Positions 26,772 through 36,926 are shown, numbered from the stretch's first letter. The stretch is 64,000 nucleotides of DNA from Bradyrhizobium diversitatis (GCF_016031635.1 NZ_JACEGD010000001.1:1-64000); one strand, 5' to 3'. Made by a program: numbers and translations. The notes: generated by a model not told the origin, from the letters alone.

Positions 26772-28637
26772 ATGAACGTCGCTGCGATTACATCCGGCGC
26801 CCAGTTGGCCGATACGACCGTCGCGCAGCTTTTGGCAGCGCGACTCGCGGAGCGGCCCGACAAGATCGCCTTGCAACAAAAGCGTCACGGCGCCTGGACC
26901 GCCATGACGTGGGGCGCCTATGCGCAGCGTGTCGTGAACCTGGCCAGCGCGCTGCGGCGTGCCGGTCTCGAGCGCGGCGATCGGGTCGCGATCATGGGCG
27001 ATTCGTCCGAGGAATGGCTGATCGCCGACATGGCCACGATGTGCGCCGGCGGCGTCATGGTGGGCGTGTACTTCACCTCGTCACCCGAAGAAGTGGCTTA
27101 CTGCTTCACGGATTCAGGCGCGAAGTTCGCGTTCGTCGGCGGGGAGCAGCAGCTTCGCATCGTGATCGCCTCCGGTCGGGCCGAGCTGCTCCGCGGCATC
27201 ATCGTGCTCGACCCGGATTGGGCCGGCGAGGCCACGGCGTCGATCAGGTCGCTGGCCGACTTTGTCGGAGCACACCATGTCGATGCGCATGATTATCTGC
27301 AGAAGGAGAGCGCGACAGCAAAGGCGTCCGATGTCGTCAGCATCGGCTATACGTCCGGGACGACCGGAAACCCCAAGGGCGCCATGCTGACGCACCTCTC
27401 CATTCTCGCCGGCGCTCATTGCATCACGCTGTTCGGCCCCAGCATGCGCGAAGAGGAACACCGGGTGGTCGTGCATTTGCCGATGTCGCACACCGTCGCG
27501 CGCGGGCAGGCGACGACGTTGCCGCTGATCGCCGACGCCGTTCCTTATTTCGGCGAGACGACCGCGGACTTCGCCCAGACGATCAAAGAGGTGAAGCCGA
27601 CCTACTACATGGCGCCGCCGCGGTTCTACCAGCGTTTTGCCACGCAAATTCTCAGCAAGGTGCATCCCCCCGGCGGTGCGGGAGATCAGAACTACGCGCT
27701 CGCCATGACGATCGCGCGCAGGGCGCTCGAAGACCGTCAGGGCGGCCACGAAGATGCCTTCGTCTCGAAACTGTTCGCGGCCTGCCGCGAGCAAGTGTTC
27801 CAGCCGCTGCTCGCGGAGGTCGGTTTCGACGAGCTGAAGGTCGCGTTCACCTCGTCGGCGGCGATGCCGTCCGAGCTGATGTCGCTGTGGCAGCTGTGGG
27901 GCTTGCAGCTCAAGGAGTGCTACGGCCAGACCGAATTGGTCGGTGCCAATCTGGTGCAGATGGCGGAGTGGCCGAAGGCCGGCAACGTCGGGGTCCCGTT
28001 GCCGGATCCGGCTTGGGAAACCGCCGTGCTCCCGGACGGCGAGATGATCGTCCGTGGACCGGGATTGTTCGCGGGCTATTGGAACAAGCCGGACGAGACG
28101 AAAGCGGCGCTCCGCGAGGGCTGGCTCTACACCGGCGACATCGTCGAAGTGTCGCCGGAAGGAATCTTCAAGCTGGTCGACCGGAAGAAGGAGATCATCA
28201 ACACGTCGAACGGCAAATCGATCAGCCCAACTCAGATCGAAAACGAGCTGAGGCACAGCCCCTTCATCTCCGAGGCGGCGGTCATCGGCGAGGGGCGAAA
28301 ATATCTCACCGCCCTGATCGAAGTGGATGCCACCGCCACAATGGACTGGGCGAAGTCGCGCGACGACAAGATCGCGAGTTACGCCGACCTGGCGGCCTCC
28401 GAGATCGTCAACCGGCTGGTCGAGGCGGAGATCGGCAAGGCCAACGGAAGGCTGGCGCGAGCCGAGCAGATCAAGGCGTTCCGCATTCTGCCGGAGGAGC
28501 TGTCGCTCGAGAACGGCGTGATGACGCCGACGCGGAAGAAGCGTCGCAAGCAGATCAACGAGCGCTATCAGTCGCTGATCGCGTCGCTCTACGACGAAAC
28601 CGAGGAAAAGCTGATCAAGGCCGAGATGGGCCTTTGA
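26772..28637 (+). CDS. AMP-dependent long-chain type acyl-CoA synthetase
   Basis: This adenylate-forming ligase of 621 residues activates a carboxylic acid with CoA. The P-loop YTSGTTGNPKGAML, the ECYGQTEL segment and the YTGDIVEVSPEG hinge region are all present, and the length fits FadD15-like enzymes with a lid near residues 270-330. The ATG at 26772 directly follows the crotonase gene. It probably activates the acid imported by the neighbouring ABC transporter or an intermediate made from it. Confidence 0.9.
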   Translation: MNVAAITSGAQLADTTVAQLLAARLAERPDKIALQQKRHGAWTAMTWGAYAQRVVNLASALRRAGLERGDRVAIMGDSSEEWLIADMATMCAGGVMVGVYFTSSPEEVAYCFTDSGAKFAFVGGEQQLRIVIASGRAELLRGIIVLDPDWAGEATASIRSLADFVGAHHVDAHDYLQKESATAKASDVVSIGYTSGTTGNPKGAMLTHLSILAGAHCITLFGPSMREEEHRVVVHLPMSHTVARGQATTLPLIADAVPYFGETTADFAQTIKEVKPTYYMAPPRFYQRFATQILSKVHPPGGAGDQNYALAMTIARRALEDRQGGHEDAFVSKLFAACREQVFQPLLAEVGFDELKVAFTSSAAMPSELMSLWQLWGLQLKECYGQTELVGANLVQMAEWPKAGNVGVPLPDPAWETAVLPDGEMIVRGPGLFAGYWNKPDETKAALREGWLYTGDIVEVSPEGIFKLVDRKKEIINTSNGKSISPTQIENELRHSPFISEAAVIGEGRKYLTALIEVDATATMDWAKSRDDKIASYADLAASEIVNRLVEAEIGKANGRLARAEQIKAFRILPEELSLENGVMTPTRKKRRKQINERYQSLIASLYDETEEKLIKAEMGL

Positions 28638-28714
28638 CGTCGGCGATCGGTCCCAAAACGTACGAAGCTACCAGTCGAGATAAGATTTCACTCCTTCAGC
28701 AACAGGACATCGAG

Positions 28715-29938
28715 ATGATCAAGCGAAGCGGAATCACGCGGCGGACGATTGTCGGAAGCGGATTGGGAATTGCGGCAGGCCTGGTCTCACGGCCAGCGTT
28801 TGCGGCGAACAAGAAAGTGAAAGTCGGAGCGATCATGCCCAGCAGCGGCGTGCTGGCGTTTCCCGGTCAGGCTTGCGTGCGCGGCATCGATCTCGGCGCC
28901 AAATTCGCGCGTGAGAAGTTCGGCCTCGACATCGAGATCGTTCACGCCGATACGCAAAGCCGTCCGGAGAACGGCCGGATTGCCGCGGAGAGCCTGATCC
29001 GGCAGGGCTGCACCGTGCTGATCGGCGCGTGGGATTCCGGCGCCACCATTTCGGCGCTGCAGGCCTGCGAGGCCGCTAAGGTGCCGATGGTGGTCCACAT
29101 CGCGAGCGCCACCCAGGTGACTTCGCAGGGCTTCACCCAAGTGTTCCGCTATTACCCCACGTCGCTGACCATCGTGCGGCAATCGCTGACCGAGCTGAAG
29201 TCCGTGCTTGGCACGCTGAAGGATCCGCCGAGCAGCGCCGTCGTTCTCCATCTCAACAACACGATGGGGCAGTCGACGGCGGCCAGCATCGATCAGGCGT
29301 GGAAGGAAGTGGGTGTTCCGCTCAAGATCGCGCAGTATGTTGCCTATGACGAGAAGGCCAAGGATCTGTCGGTAGAGGTCGCCAAGGCGAAAGCGTCGGG
29401 TGCCGATGCTTTGATCTCGGTCACGCGCGTCAACGACGCGATCATGATCGCGCGCGAATGCATCAAGCAGGGCTGGGATCCCAAGATGGTGTTTTCACCC
29501 AACTCCAACGGCGTGTCGGACAAGGCGTATCACGACGCACTCGGAAAGTATGGTGACGGTCCGGTTCTGTCGGCGTTGTGGCTCAATCCCAAGGGCGCCG
29601 AGACCGACAAGATCATGAAGATGTTCGCGGCCGAATACCCGAACGACTGGTTCGATGCCAATGCGGGCTGCGCGTTCGAGGCGGTGCAGATCGTCGCAGA
29701 CGCCGTGACGCGGGCGGCGTCGCCGGAATCGCCGGCGATTCACGGCGCGCTCAAGACGACCGACATGAAGCCTTTCCTGATGTACGGCGACAACACCAAG
29801 TTCGACGAGACCGGCCAGAACATCCACTGTTCGATGGTGATGCTGCAGGGTTTGAAAGGCAGGCCGCGGGTGGTGGCTCCAAAGGCCATCGCGGAAGCGT
29901 CGCTCGAGTATCCGCTTGCGCCTTACAGCAAACGCTGA
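28715..29938 (+). CDS. ABC transporter substrate-binding protein (LivK-like), Tat-type signal
   Basis: This periplasmic binding protein of 407 residues belongs to the leucine-binding fold. The signal peptide contains ITRRTIVGSG, a twin-arginine motif, and ends near FAANKKV. The mature N-terminus KVGAIMPSSGVLAFPGQACVRGIDL is typical of LivK-type receptors for organic acids. The start ATG at 28715 follows AGGACATCG. The receptor completes the livHMGF transporter encoded 6 kb upstream. A strong hairpin lies just after the stop. Confidence 0.9.
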   Translation: MIKRSGITRRTIVGSGLGIAAGLVSRPAFAANKKVKVGAIMPSSGVLAFPGQACVRGIDLGAKFAREKFGLDIEIVHADTQSRPENGRIAAESLIRQGCTVLIGAWDSGATISALQACEAAKVPMVVHIASATQVTSQGFTQVFRYYPTSLTIVRQSLTELKSVLGTLKDPPSSAVVLHLNNTMGQSTAASIDQAWKEVGVPLKIAQYVAYDEKAKDLSVEVAKAKASGADALISVTRVNDAIMIARECIKQGWDPKMVFSPNSNGVSDKAYHDALGKYGDGPVLSALWLNPKGAETDKIMKMFAAEYPNDWFDANAGCAFEAVQIVADAVTRAASPESPAIHGALKTTDMKPFLMYGDNTKFDETGQNIHCSMVMLQGLKGRPRVVAPKAIAEASLEYPLAPYSKR

Positions 29939-29949
29939 CGTCGTTCCGT

Positions 29950-29978
29950 GCGGCCCCGCGAAGGCGTCGTGGGGCCGC
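29950..29978. terminator. Strong hairpin between convergent genes, probable bidirectional terminator
   Basis: GCGGCCCC and GGGGCCGC pair perfectly and extend inward through a G-T wobble and CGA/TCG to a 12-pair stem with an AGGCG loop. It starts 12 bases after the binding-protein stop and lies 33 bases before the end of the convergent AraC gene. No T-run follows, so termination may be inefficient or factor-assisted. Confidence 0.6.
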
Positions 29979-30010
29979 GGTCGTCAAATGCCGAGGCAGG
30001 GACGTGCGAG

Positions 30011-30871
30011 CTAGGGCAAACTGTCCGAATTGATCAGGCGCGACCGCTCGGCAAGGAAGCGGCGGGGGCTCTGTCCCATCGTCTTCTTGAACATCGTGAT
30101 GAACGCGCTGGGCGTTTCGTAGCCCAGTTCCAGCGACACGGCCTGGACCGAACTGCCCGCCGTGAGGCGTTGCATGGCGATCAGAATGTGGAGACGCTGG
30201 CGCCAGCGCCCGAAGGTCATCCCTGTTTCCTTGGCGATGAAGCGTGCGAACGTACTCTCGCTCATCGCGTAGCGCGAGGCGACTTCGTCCATCGTGCTGC
30301 GGTCGCCCGGATTATTCAACAAGGAGGTCGCGAGGTGTTGAAGACGGGCGTCGGGGGAGATCGGCAGATACATTTCATCCGTCGTCGGCATCTGCACGAG
30401 TTCGTCGAGCAAAACCCGGCCGAGACGGCTGGTCGGTCCTTCCAGCGGATAGAGCGGTGGGAACACCGAGAGGCGGTGGATCAATTCGCGCACCAGCGAC
30501 GTGATCATCAGCGTGCAGCAGGTCCGCGGCAGCATGCTGACCTGCGGATCGATGAACACGGTGTAGAGTTTGCCGAAATCGGCCACGCAATTGCTGTGCT
30601 GCACGCCGGCCGGGATCCATACCGCGCCTTGCGGAGGCACGATCCACAAGCCGCCAGGCGCCCGGCACATCACCGAGCCATGAGATGCGACGACCAATTG
30701 GCCTTTGCGGTGTGAGTGCAGCGGCAGGTCGTCGTTGTCTTTGCTGGTTTCGAGACAGAATGAAGTGACGGGACGATCGAACTGGTCCGGATCGACCGGA
30801 TCATAGTTGATCCGAAGATCGGGCAGATCCATTCGCGCAAAATCGCGATCGAACTCGGTCTCGGGCGGCAT
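30011..30871 (-). CDS. AraC-family transcriptional regulator
   Basis: This regulator has 286 residues: an N-terminal cupin-like sensing domain (LPLHSHRKGQLVVASHG, IPAGVQHSN) and a C-terminal double helix-turn-helix (TMDEVASRYAMSESTFARFIAKETG and LGYETPSAFITMFKKTMGQSPRRF). It is convergent with the catabolic operon and divergent from the pyruvate dehydrogenase genes, so it may control either. Palindromes in its upstream region are candidate binding sites. Confidence 0.88.
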   Translation of the reverse strand: MPPETEFDRDFARMDLPDLRINYDPVDPDQFDRPVTSFCLETSKDNDDLPLHSHRKGQLVVASHGSVMCRAPGGLWIVPPQGAVWIPAGVQHSNCVADFGKLYTVFIDPQVSMLPRTCCTLMITSLVRELIHRLSVFPPLYPLEGPTSRLGRVLLDELVQMPTTDEMYLPISPDARLQHLATSLLNNPGDRSTMDEVASRYAMSESTFARFIAKETGMTFGRWRQRLHILIAMQRLTAGSSVQAVSLELGYETPSAFITMFKKTMGQSPRRFLAERSRLINSDSLP

Positions 30872-30889
30872 TTCAATCCTGCCAATTCG

Positions 30890-30938
30890 TCAAGTCAGTC
30901 AAGCCTTGATGCAGATCCTGCTGCTAACCGAGGTTAGC
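30890..30938. promoter_or_regulatory. Palindromic elements in the araC-aceE divergent promoter region
   Basis: Two elements lie in the 337-base gap (30872-31208). At 30890-30909 TCAAG occurs twice, the second copy forming TCAAGCCTTGA, an 11-base palindrome. At 30923-30938 GCTAACC and GGTTAGC form a perfect 7-base inverted repeat with a 2-base centre. The loop is too short for a terminator, so this looks like a protein-binding site, most simply for the adjacent AraC regulator. The rest of the gap shows no gene. Confidence 0.5.
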
Positions 30939-31208
30939 TGTTTTGAAAGGTCAGGTCACTAGTCGCGGCGAGCCGTCGAGTTCGCTGATCTGCGACAAGA
31001 TGCCCGCTACTGCGGCGTGAGCGCCAAGCGCCTGTCAGGCGGCCCACGGCTCGATCACTTGCCTGATTAAACCAACAGCAGAGAATGCTGCGATGCGAAC
31101 CTCGGCGTCCCTCCGGAGCCGGGCAATCCGTCGGAACGCGGCCGTATTCAGCAGCACGTGCCACAGCACCCGATGCTACCAAGCGCGGGCTTTCTGGGAG
31201 CCCGTCGC

Positions 31209-33887
31209 ATGACCGCACACATCGATCCGCCACGCAAGGCCGTCAACGCCGATCAGGACGCGGTCGAGACCGCCGATTGGCTCGCATCGCTTGGATCGCT
31301 CCATCGCAGCGCCGGTGCCGAGCGCGTGCGATACATCCTGGCTGCGCTCGATCGGCGTGCGAAGGAGCTCGGCGTTCTGCCGGACTCTCCGCCGTTTTCG
31401 CCCTATCGCAATTCGATTCCGCTCGAGCAGCAGAAGCCCTACCCCGGCGACATCGCGATCGAGACCCGCCTGACGGCGATCATTCGCTGGAACGCGCTCG
31501 CGATGGTGGTCCGTGCCAACAAGGCCTATGGGGAACTTGGCGGGCACGTCGCCAGCTACGCCTCGGCCGCTGAGATTTTCGAGGTCGGTTTCAATCATTT
31601 CTTTCGCGCGTCAAGCTCCGAGTCGGAGGGGGACTTGGTGTACTTCCAGCCGCATTCGTCCCCCGGAGTCTATGCACGAGCGCATCTCGAAGGCCGGCTG
31701 TCGGACGAAAATCTGAAGCTGTATCGCCAGGAACTGAGCGGCCCCGGTCTGTCGTCCTATCCGCATCCCTGGCTGATGCCGGAGTTCTGGCAGGTGCCGT
31801 CGGCGTCGATGGGCCTCGGCCCGATCAGCGCAATCTACCAGGCGCGGTTCATGAAGTATCTGCAGCATCGCGGCCTGGTGCAGACGGCCGGTCGCCACGT
31901 CTGGGGTGTGTTCGGCGACGGCGAGATGGACGAGCCGGAATCGATCGCCGGGCTCGCCCTGGCGGCGCGGGAAAATCTCGACAACCTCACCTTCGTCGTC
32001 AATTGCAACCTGCAGCGCCTGGACGGGCCGGTCCGCGGCAACGGGCAGGTGATTCAGGAACTCGAATCTCTCTTCCAGGGCGCCGGCTGGAACGTCATCA
32101 AGGTGCTGTGGGGATCGGACTGGGACGATATCTTCGCGCGCGACAGCAAGCATGCGCTGCTGCGCAAATTCGCCGACACCGTCGATGGCAAATATCAGAC
32201 GCTCGGCGCCAAGGATGGGGCCTACAACCTCGCCAACTTCTTCAGCGAGGACCCCGAGGTCCGGGCGCTGGTTGCGCACATGTCGGACGCGGATATCGAC
32301 GGCCTGAAGCGCGGCGGCCACGACTTCAAGAAGCTGTTCGCGGCCTTTGCCGCCGCTAAGGACATGAAGGGTCGGCCGACCGTCATTCTGGCGAAGACCA
32401 AGAAGGGGTACGGCATGGGCGGCGCCGGCGAGTCGCGCATGACGTCGCACCAGGCCAAGAAGCTCGACGTCCACGCGCTGTATGCGTTCCGCGACCGGTT
32501 CGCTCTGCCGCTCAGCAACGAGCAAGTCGAGAATCTGGAATTCTTCAGGCCTGCGGAAGACAGCGCGGAAATTCAGTATCTGCGCGCCCGTCGCGCGGCA
32601 CTCGGCGGCTACATGCCGGCGCGGCGACGCGCTTCGGCGGCGCTGCCGGTGCCGCCGCTGCAATCCTACGCGGAGTTCGCGCTGCGCGGCGACGGCAAGG
32701 AGACGTCGACCACGATGGCGATCGTGCGGCTGTTCACCAATTTGCTCAAGGACAAGACGCTCGGCCCGCGCATCGTTCCGATCGTCGCCGACGAAGCCCG
32801 CACCTTCGGAATGGCGAACCTGTTCAGGCAGGTCGGCATCTACTCGCCGGCGGGGCAGCTCTACGAGCCGGAAGATGCCGGCTCGATGCTGTACTACAAG
32901 GAAGCGATCGACGGTCAATTGCTGGAGGAAGGGATCACCGAGGCGGGGGCGATTTCGTCCTGGACCGCGGCGGCGACCTCCTACAGCATCCATAACTTCC
33001 CGTTGCTGCCGTTCTATATCTACTATTCGATGTTCGGCTTTCAGCGGGTCGGCGATCTGATCTGGGCGGCGGCGGACCAGCGCGCGCGTGGTTTTCTGAT
33101 CGGGGCGACGGCCGGCCGGACGACGCTCGGCGGCGAAGGCTTGCAGCATCAGGACGGGTCCAGCCATCTGATGGCGGCGACCGTTCCGAACTGCCGGGCC
33201 TACGATCCGGCATTCTCCTACGAGGTGGCCGTCATCGTCGATCACGGCATGCGGTCGATGCTCGAGCAGGGCAACGACGAGTTCTATTACCTCACGGCGA
33301 TGAACGAGAACTATGCGCAGCCCTCGATGCCCGACGATGCGCGCGACGGCATCATCAAGGGTCTCTATCGGGTGCTGCCGAGCGCTGACGGGCCGGCGAA
33401 GATCAGGCTGGTCGGCTCGGGCGCCATTCTTCCGGAGGCGCTCGCCGCCGCGGCGATGCTGCAAAGCGAATGGAAAGTGCCCAGTGAAGTCTGGTCGGCA
33501 ACGAGCTTTTCCGAGCTGGCGCGGGAGGCGCGTGAGGTGGAGCGAACCAATCGGCTCTCGCCGCTGTCGCCCCCGGTCGAGAGCCACGTCGCACGATGCC
33601 TCGGCGGCAAGGTGCCGATCGTCGCGGCATCGGATTATGTCCGGGCGTATCCGCAACTGATCGGTTCTTACATCGAGGCGCCCTATACGGTGCTGGGCAC
33701 CGACGGCTTCGGGCGCAGCGATACACGCGCCGCGCTGAGATCTTTCTTCGAGGTCGATCGCAAGCAGATCGTCGTTGCGGCGCTGTCGGCGCTGGCAAAA
33801 TTGGGTGAAGTGGCGCGTGAGCAGGTCGCCGAGGCCATCGCCAGCTACGAATTGCCGACCGGCGTTGCATCGCCTTGGTCTCGCTGA
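31209..33887 (+). CDS. aceE: Pyruvate dehydrogenase E1 component, homodimeric type
   Basis: This is the large single-chain E1 of 892 residues, of the AceE type that decarboxylates pyruvate and transfers the acetyl group to lipoate. The thiamine diphosphate motif is GDGEMDEPESIAG followed by NLTFVVNCNLQRLDG. Other family landmarks are YFQPHSSPGVYARA and FFSEDPEVRALV. The ATG at 31209 has GGGAG upstream; the frame is open to 31158. Most alphaproteobacteria use a two-chain E1, so this extra homodimeric complex looks like a dedicated catabolic copy. Confidence 0.92.
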   Translation: MTAHIDPPRKAVNADQDAVETADWLASLGSLHRSAGAERVRYILAALDRRAKELGVLPDSPPFSPYRNSIPLEQQKPYPGDIAIETRLTAIIRWNALAMVVRANKAYGELGGHVASYASAAEIFEVGFNHFFRASSSESEGDLVYFQPHSSPGVYARAHLEGRLSDENLKLYRQELSGPGLSSYPHPWLMPEFWQVPSASMGLGPISAIYQARFMKYLQHRGLVQTAGRHVWGVFGDGEMDEPESIAGLALAARENLDNLTFVVNCNLQRLDGPVRGNGQVIQELESLFQGAGWNVIKVLWGSDWDDIFARDSKHALLRKFADTVDGKYQTLGAKDGAYNLANFFSEDPEVRALVAHMSDADIDGLKRGGHDFKKLFAAFAAAKDMKGRPTVILAKTKKGYGMGGAGESRMTSHQAKKLDVHALYAFRDRFALPLSNEQVENLEFFRPAEDSAEIQYLRARRAALGGYMPARRRASAALPVPPLQSYAEFALRGDGKETSTTMAIVRLFTNLLKDKTLGPRIVPIVADEARTFGMANLFRQVGIYSPAGQLYEPEDAGSMLYYKEAIDGQLLEEGITEAGAISSWTAAATSYSIHNFPLLPFYIYYSMFGFQRVGDLIWAAADQRARGFLIGATAGRTTLGGEGLQHQDGSSHLMAATVPNCRAYDPAFSYEVAVIVDHGMRSMLEQGNDEFYYLTAMNENYAQPSMPDDARDGIIKGLYRVLPSADGPAKIRLVGSGAILPEALAAAAMLQSEWKVPSEVWSATSFSELAREAREVERTNRLSPLSPPVESHVARCLGGKVPIVAASDYVRAYPQLIGSYIEAPYTVLGTDGFGRSDTRAALRSFFEVDRKQIVVAALSALAKLGEVAREQVAEAIASYELPTGVASPWSR

Positions 33888-33904
33888 CAGAGGGCGGAGC
33901 GCGC

Positions 33905-35185
33905 ATGTCTCATTCAATTGAAGTCGTTCTGCCGGATATTGGGGACTACAAGGATGTTCCGGTAGTCGAAATCAATGTGTCGGTCGGCGACGAGGTCACG
34001 ATCGACATGCCGTTGCTGTCGATCGAGTCCGACAAGGCGACGATGGAGGTCCCATCCCCGGCCGCAGGCACGGTGGCCAAACTGATGATCGACGTCGGGG
34101 CGCGGGTTTCTCAAGGTTCGGTCCTGATGATCCTCGAAGGTCGCGGTGAATCCACCGCGCCGCCGCCGGCGGCTGCGTCGGCGCCACAGGTGGAGCGACG
34201 GTTCTCGCAGCAGGAGGCGCTGTCACAGCCGGCGCCCGCCGCTCGAGTCGATGGCTCGCGAGCACGGGCACAGCAGCCGCAGCCCAGCGGGGCTGCGCAT
34301 GCGTCGCCGTCGGTCCGCGCCTTGGCGCGTGAGCTCGGCGTGGCGCTGGACTCTGTCATGCCCACCGGCCCCAAGGGCCGGATTCTGCGCGAGGATGTGG
34401 CGGCCTTCGTCAACGGACTGGTGCGATCGGGACCGGCGATGGCGCCTGCGTCGGACGCGCCGGTCGATTGGCCCAGGGTGGATTTCGGGAGGTACGGCGC
34501 GGTCGAGCGCCTGCCGCTGACGCGGATCCAGAAGCTGACCGGCGCGAACCTCTCGCGCAACTGGAACGTCATTCCCCATGTGACGAATTTCGACAAAGCG
34601 GATGTGACCGACGCCGAAGCCTTTCGTCAGCTCGCCAATGCCGAGGCCGCGAAGGACACGGCGAAGCTCACCATGGTGTCGCTGCTGATCAAGGCCACGG
34701 CCTTGGCGCTGCAGAAATACCCGCGCTTCAATTCGTCGCTCGATGGCGATGAGCTGATCCTCAAGCACTACGTCCACATCGGCTTCGCCGTCGACACGCC
34801 GAAAGGTCTGGTCGTGCCGGTGATCCGGGACTGCGATAAGAAGGGCCTTCGGCAGATCGCCGCGGAGATGCGCTCGCTCGCCGACAAGGCGCTCGCGGGG
34901 CAGCTTGCGTCGGGCGACATGCAGGGCGGCTGTTTCTCGGTGTCGTCTCTGGGAGGCGTCGGCGGTCAGGGATTTACGCCCGTCATCAACGCGCCCGAGG
35001 TGGCAATCCTCGGAGCCGGTCGTGCCGCCACCGAGGCAGTCTGGAATGGACGCGAATTCGAACCGCGGCTCGTCCTTCTCCTGAGTCTGTCGTGGGATCA
35101 CCGGGTCGTCGACGGCGTGGCCGGGGCCCGGTTCCTGGGCTTCGTCGCGTCGGTTCTCTCCGATCTGCGGCGCTTCGCATTGTGA
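33905..35185 (+). CDS. aceF: Dihydrolipoamide acetyltransferase (E2) of pyruvate dehydrogenase
   Basis: This E2 core protein has 426 residues. It has one lipoyl domain with lipoylated Lys expected at K44 (ESDKATMEV), a Pro/Ala-rich linker, a peripheral subunit-binding domain (SPSVRALARELGVALDSV, about residues 135-175) and the acyltransferase domain with catalytic His399 in SWDHRVVDG. It starts 17 bases after aceE. The single lipoyl domain contrasts with the three of the E. coli enzyme. Confidence 0.92.
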   Translation: MSHSIEVVLPDIGDYKDVPVVEINVSVGDEVTIDMPLLSIESDKATMEVPSPAAGTVAKLMIDVGARVSQGSVLMILEGRGESTAPPPAAASAPQVERRFSQQEALSQPAPAARVDGSRARAQQPQPSGAAHASPSVRALARELGVALDSVMPTGPKGRILREDVAAFVNGLVRSGPAMAPASDAPVDWPRVDFGRYGAVERLPLTRIQKLTGANLSRNWNVIPHVTNFDKADVTDAEAFRQLANAEAAKDTAKLTMVSLLIKATALALQKYPRFNSSLDGDELILKHYVHIGFAVDTPKGLVVPVIRDCDKKGLRQIAAEMRSLADKALAGQLASGDMQGGCFSVSSLGGVGGQGFTPVINAPEVAILGAGRAATEAVWNGREFEPRLVLLLSLSWDHRVVDGVAGARFLGFVASVLSDLRRFAL

Positions 35186-35193
35186 GGACGCAG

Positions 35194-36909
35194 ATGCGGA
35201 CAGAGGAGATCCGGGTCCCCGACATCGGGGATTTCCGAGACGTCGAAGTCGTCGAGGTCCACGTCAGGGCGGGCGACGTCGTCGGGCGAGAGCAGGCGTT
35301 GATCACCGTGGAATCCGACAAGGCGACGCTGGAGATTCCGTCGCCGATCGCAGGGGTGATCACGAGCATTTCGCTGCGCGTTGGAGACAAGGTGTCTCAA
35401 GGCTCCATGATTGGCACGGCGTCGGCGTCGGAGGAAGCGGGCGCGCAAGGCGAGACGGTCTCGGCGGATCAGGCCGATGCTGGCCAGCGCGCAACAGATC
35501 ATACACGCTACGATCTTGTCGTGATCGGAGGCGGGCCGGGCGGCTATTCAGCAGCGTTTCGGGCCGCAGATACTGGACTGAGGACCGCGATCGTCGAACG
35601 CTACGGCACCTTGGGCGGAGTTTGCCTGAATGTCGGATGTATCCCGTCGAAGGCGCTGCTTCATGTTGCGGCCGTCAGAGAGGAAGCCGAGCGGATCGCC
35701 GACATGGGCATTCGCTTCGGCGCGCCGCAGATCGATCTGCAGGCGCTGCGTACCTTCAAGGACGGCACCGTCACGAGGCTGACGGATGGGCTGAACCAGA
35801 TGGCGGCGGCGCGCCGCGTCACGGTGATCCGCGGCACCGCGAAATTCGTCTCCGCCACGCGGCTCGAGGTTGCCGGCGAAGGGGCAAGCTCGCAGCAGAT
35901 CGATTTCGGACAATGTATCATCGCGACGGGCTCGCGCGCGGTGCAGTTGGCGGTGCTTCCCAAGGACGGGCGGATCGTGACCTCGACCGGCGCGCTCTCG
36001 CTGCGAAGCATTCCGGGCCGCATGCTCGTGATCGGAGCGGGGATCATCGGGCTGGAGATGGCGACCGTTTACAGCGCGCTCGGGGCCAAGATCGATCTTG
36101 TCGAAAGGCTTTCCGATATCCTGGCGGGCGTGGATGCCGATGCGGTGAAGATCTGGCGTTCGCGCAACGCGCATCGCTTCGAGCATATCGACCTTGACAG
36201 CAGCGTATCGACTGCCGCGGTGACGCCCGACGGCGTAACGGTTGCTATCACGGGCGCGTCAGTTGAGACACGATCCTACGATCTCGTGCTGCAATCGGCG
36301 GGCCGCGTTCCCAACAGCGGCGAACTCGGCCTCGAACGGATCGGCGTTGCAATCGATCCGAACGGCTTCATTCAGGTCGACGAGCAGATGAGAACGACGG
36401 CGCGCAACGTCTTCGCCATCGGCGACGTCGTCGGCGGTTCGATGTTGGCCCACAAGGCCGTTCACGAGGGGCACGTCGCCGCGGAAGTAGCTGCCGGGAA
36501 GCCGGCGGCCTTTACGGCGAAGATCGTCCCCAATGTCGCCTACACCGATCCTGAGATCGCCTGGGTCGGCAAGTCCGTGCGTGATGTCGCCGAATCCGGC
36601 GGGAAGATCCGTTCGGCAAAATTCCCATGGGCCGCGTCCGGCCGGGCCATCGCGTCGGGCGCGTCCTATGGCTTGACGAAGCTGTTGTTCGACGTCGAAA
36701 CCGGTCGCATCGTCGGGGGCGTGATCGTCGGACCGCATGCCGGCGATATGATCGGGGAAATCTGTCTCGCGATCGAAATGGGGGCTGACGCGATCGATAT
36801 CGGCAAAACCATTCACCCCCATCCGACCCTCGGCGAAACGATCGGCATGGCTGCCGAAGTCCATGAGGGCATTTGCACCGACCTGCCTCCAATCGCCAGA
36901 AACCGGTAG
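35194..36909 (+). CDS. lpdA: Dihydrolipoyl dehydrogenase (E3) with N-terminal lipoyl domain
   Basis: This flavoprotein of 571 residues regenerates lipoamide. An N-terminal lipoyl domain (K43 in ESDKATLE) is joined by a linker to the disulfide oxidoreductase: FAD motif [12 protein letters not shown] at about 109-120, redox cysteines C144 and C149, an NAD-binding [10 protein letters not shown] motif, and the C-terminal HPHPTLGE catalytic segment. E3 proteins with their own lipoyl domain occur in several bacterial PDH operons. It follows aceF by eight bases and precedes the pcc pseudogene by 17. Confidence 0.92.
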   Translation: MRTEEIRVPDIGDFRDVEVVEVHVRAGDVVGREQALITVESDKATLEIPSPIAGVITSISLRVGDKVSQGSMIGTASASEEAGAQGETVSADQADAGQRATDHTRYDLVVIGGGPGGYSAAFRAADTGLRTAIVERYGTLGGVCLNVGCIPSKALLHVAAVREEAERIADMGIRFGAPQIDLQALRTFKDGTVTRLTDGLNQMAAARRVTVIRGTAKFVSATRLEVAGEGASSQQIDFGQCIIATGSRAVQLAVLPKDGRIVTSTGALSLRSIPGRMLVIGAGIIGLEMATVYSALGAKIDLVERLSDILAGVDADAVKIWRSRNAHRFEHIDLDSSVSTAAVTPDGVTVAITGASVETRSYDLVLQSAGRVPNSGELGLERIGVAIDPNGFIQVDEQMRTTARNVFAIGDVVGGSMLAHKAVHEGHVAAEVAAGKPAAFTAKIVPNVAYTDPEIAWVGKSVRDVAESGGKIRSAKFPWAASGRAIASGASYGLTKLLFDVETGRIVGGVIVGPHAGDMIGEICLAIEMGADAIDIGKTIHPHPTLGETIGMAAEVHEGICTDLPPIARNR

Positions 36910-36926
36910 ATCAGTTGGCCCAATCA

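Noticed and set aside
27419..28714. Upstream extension of the LivK-like frame through the acyl-CoA synthetase gene
   Set aside because: The extension is the out-of-frame reading of the synthetase gene. The signal peptide and ribosome binding site place the start at 28715.
31611..33917. Minus-strand open frame of 768 codons opposite aceE
   Set aside because: It is low in family features and very rich in Arg, and it lies exactly opposite a convincing pyruvate dehydrogenase E1 gene.
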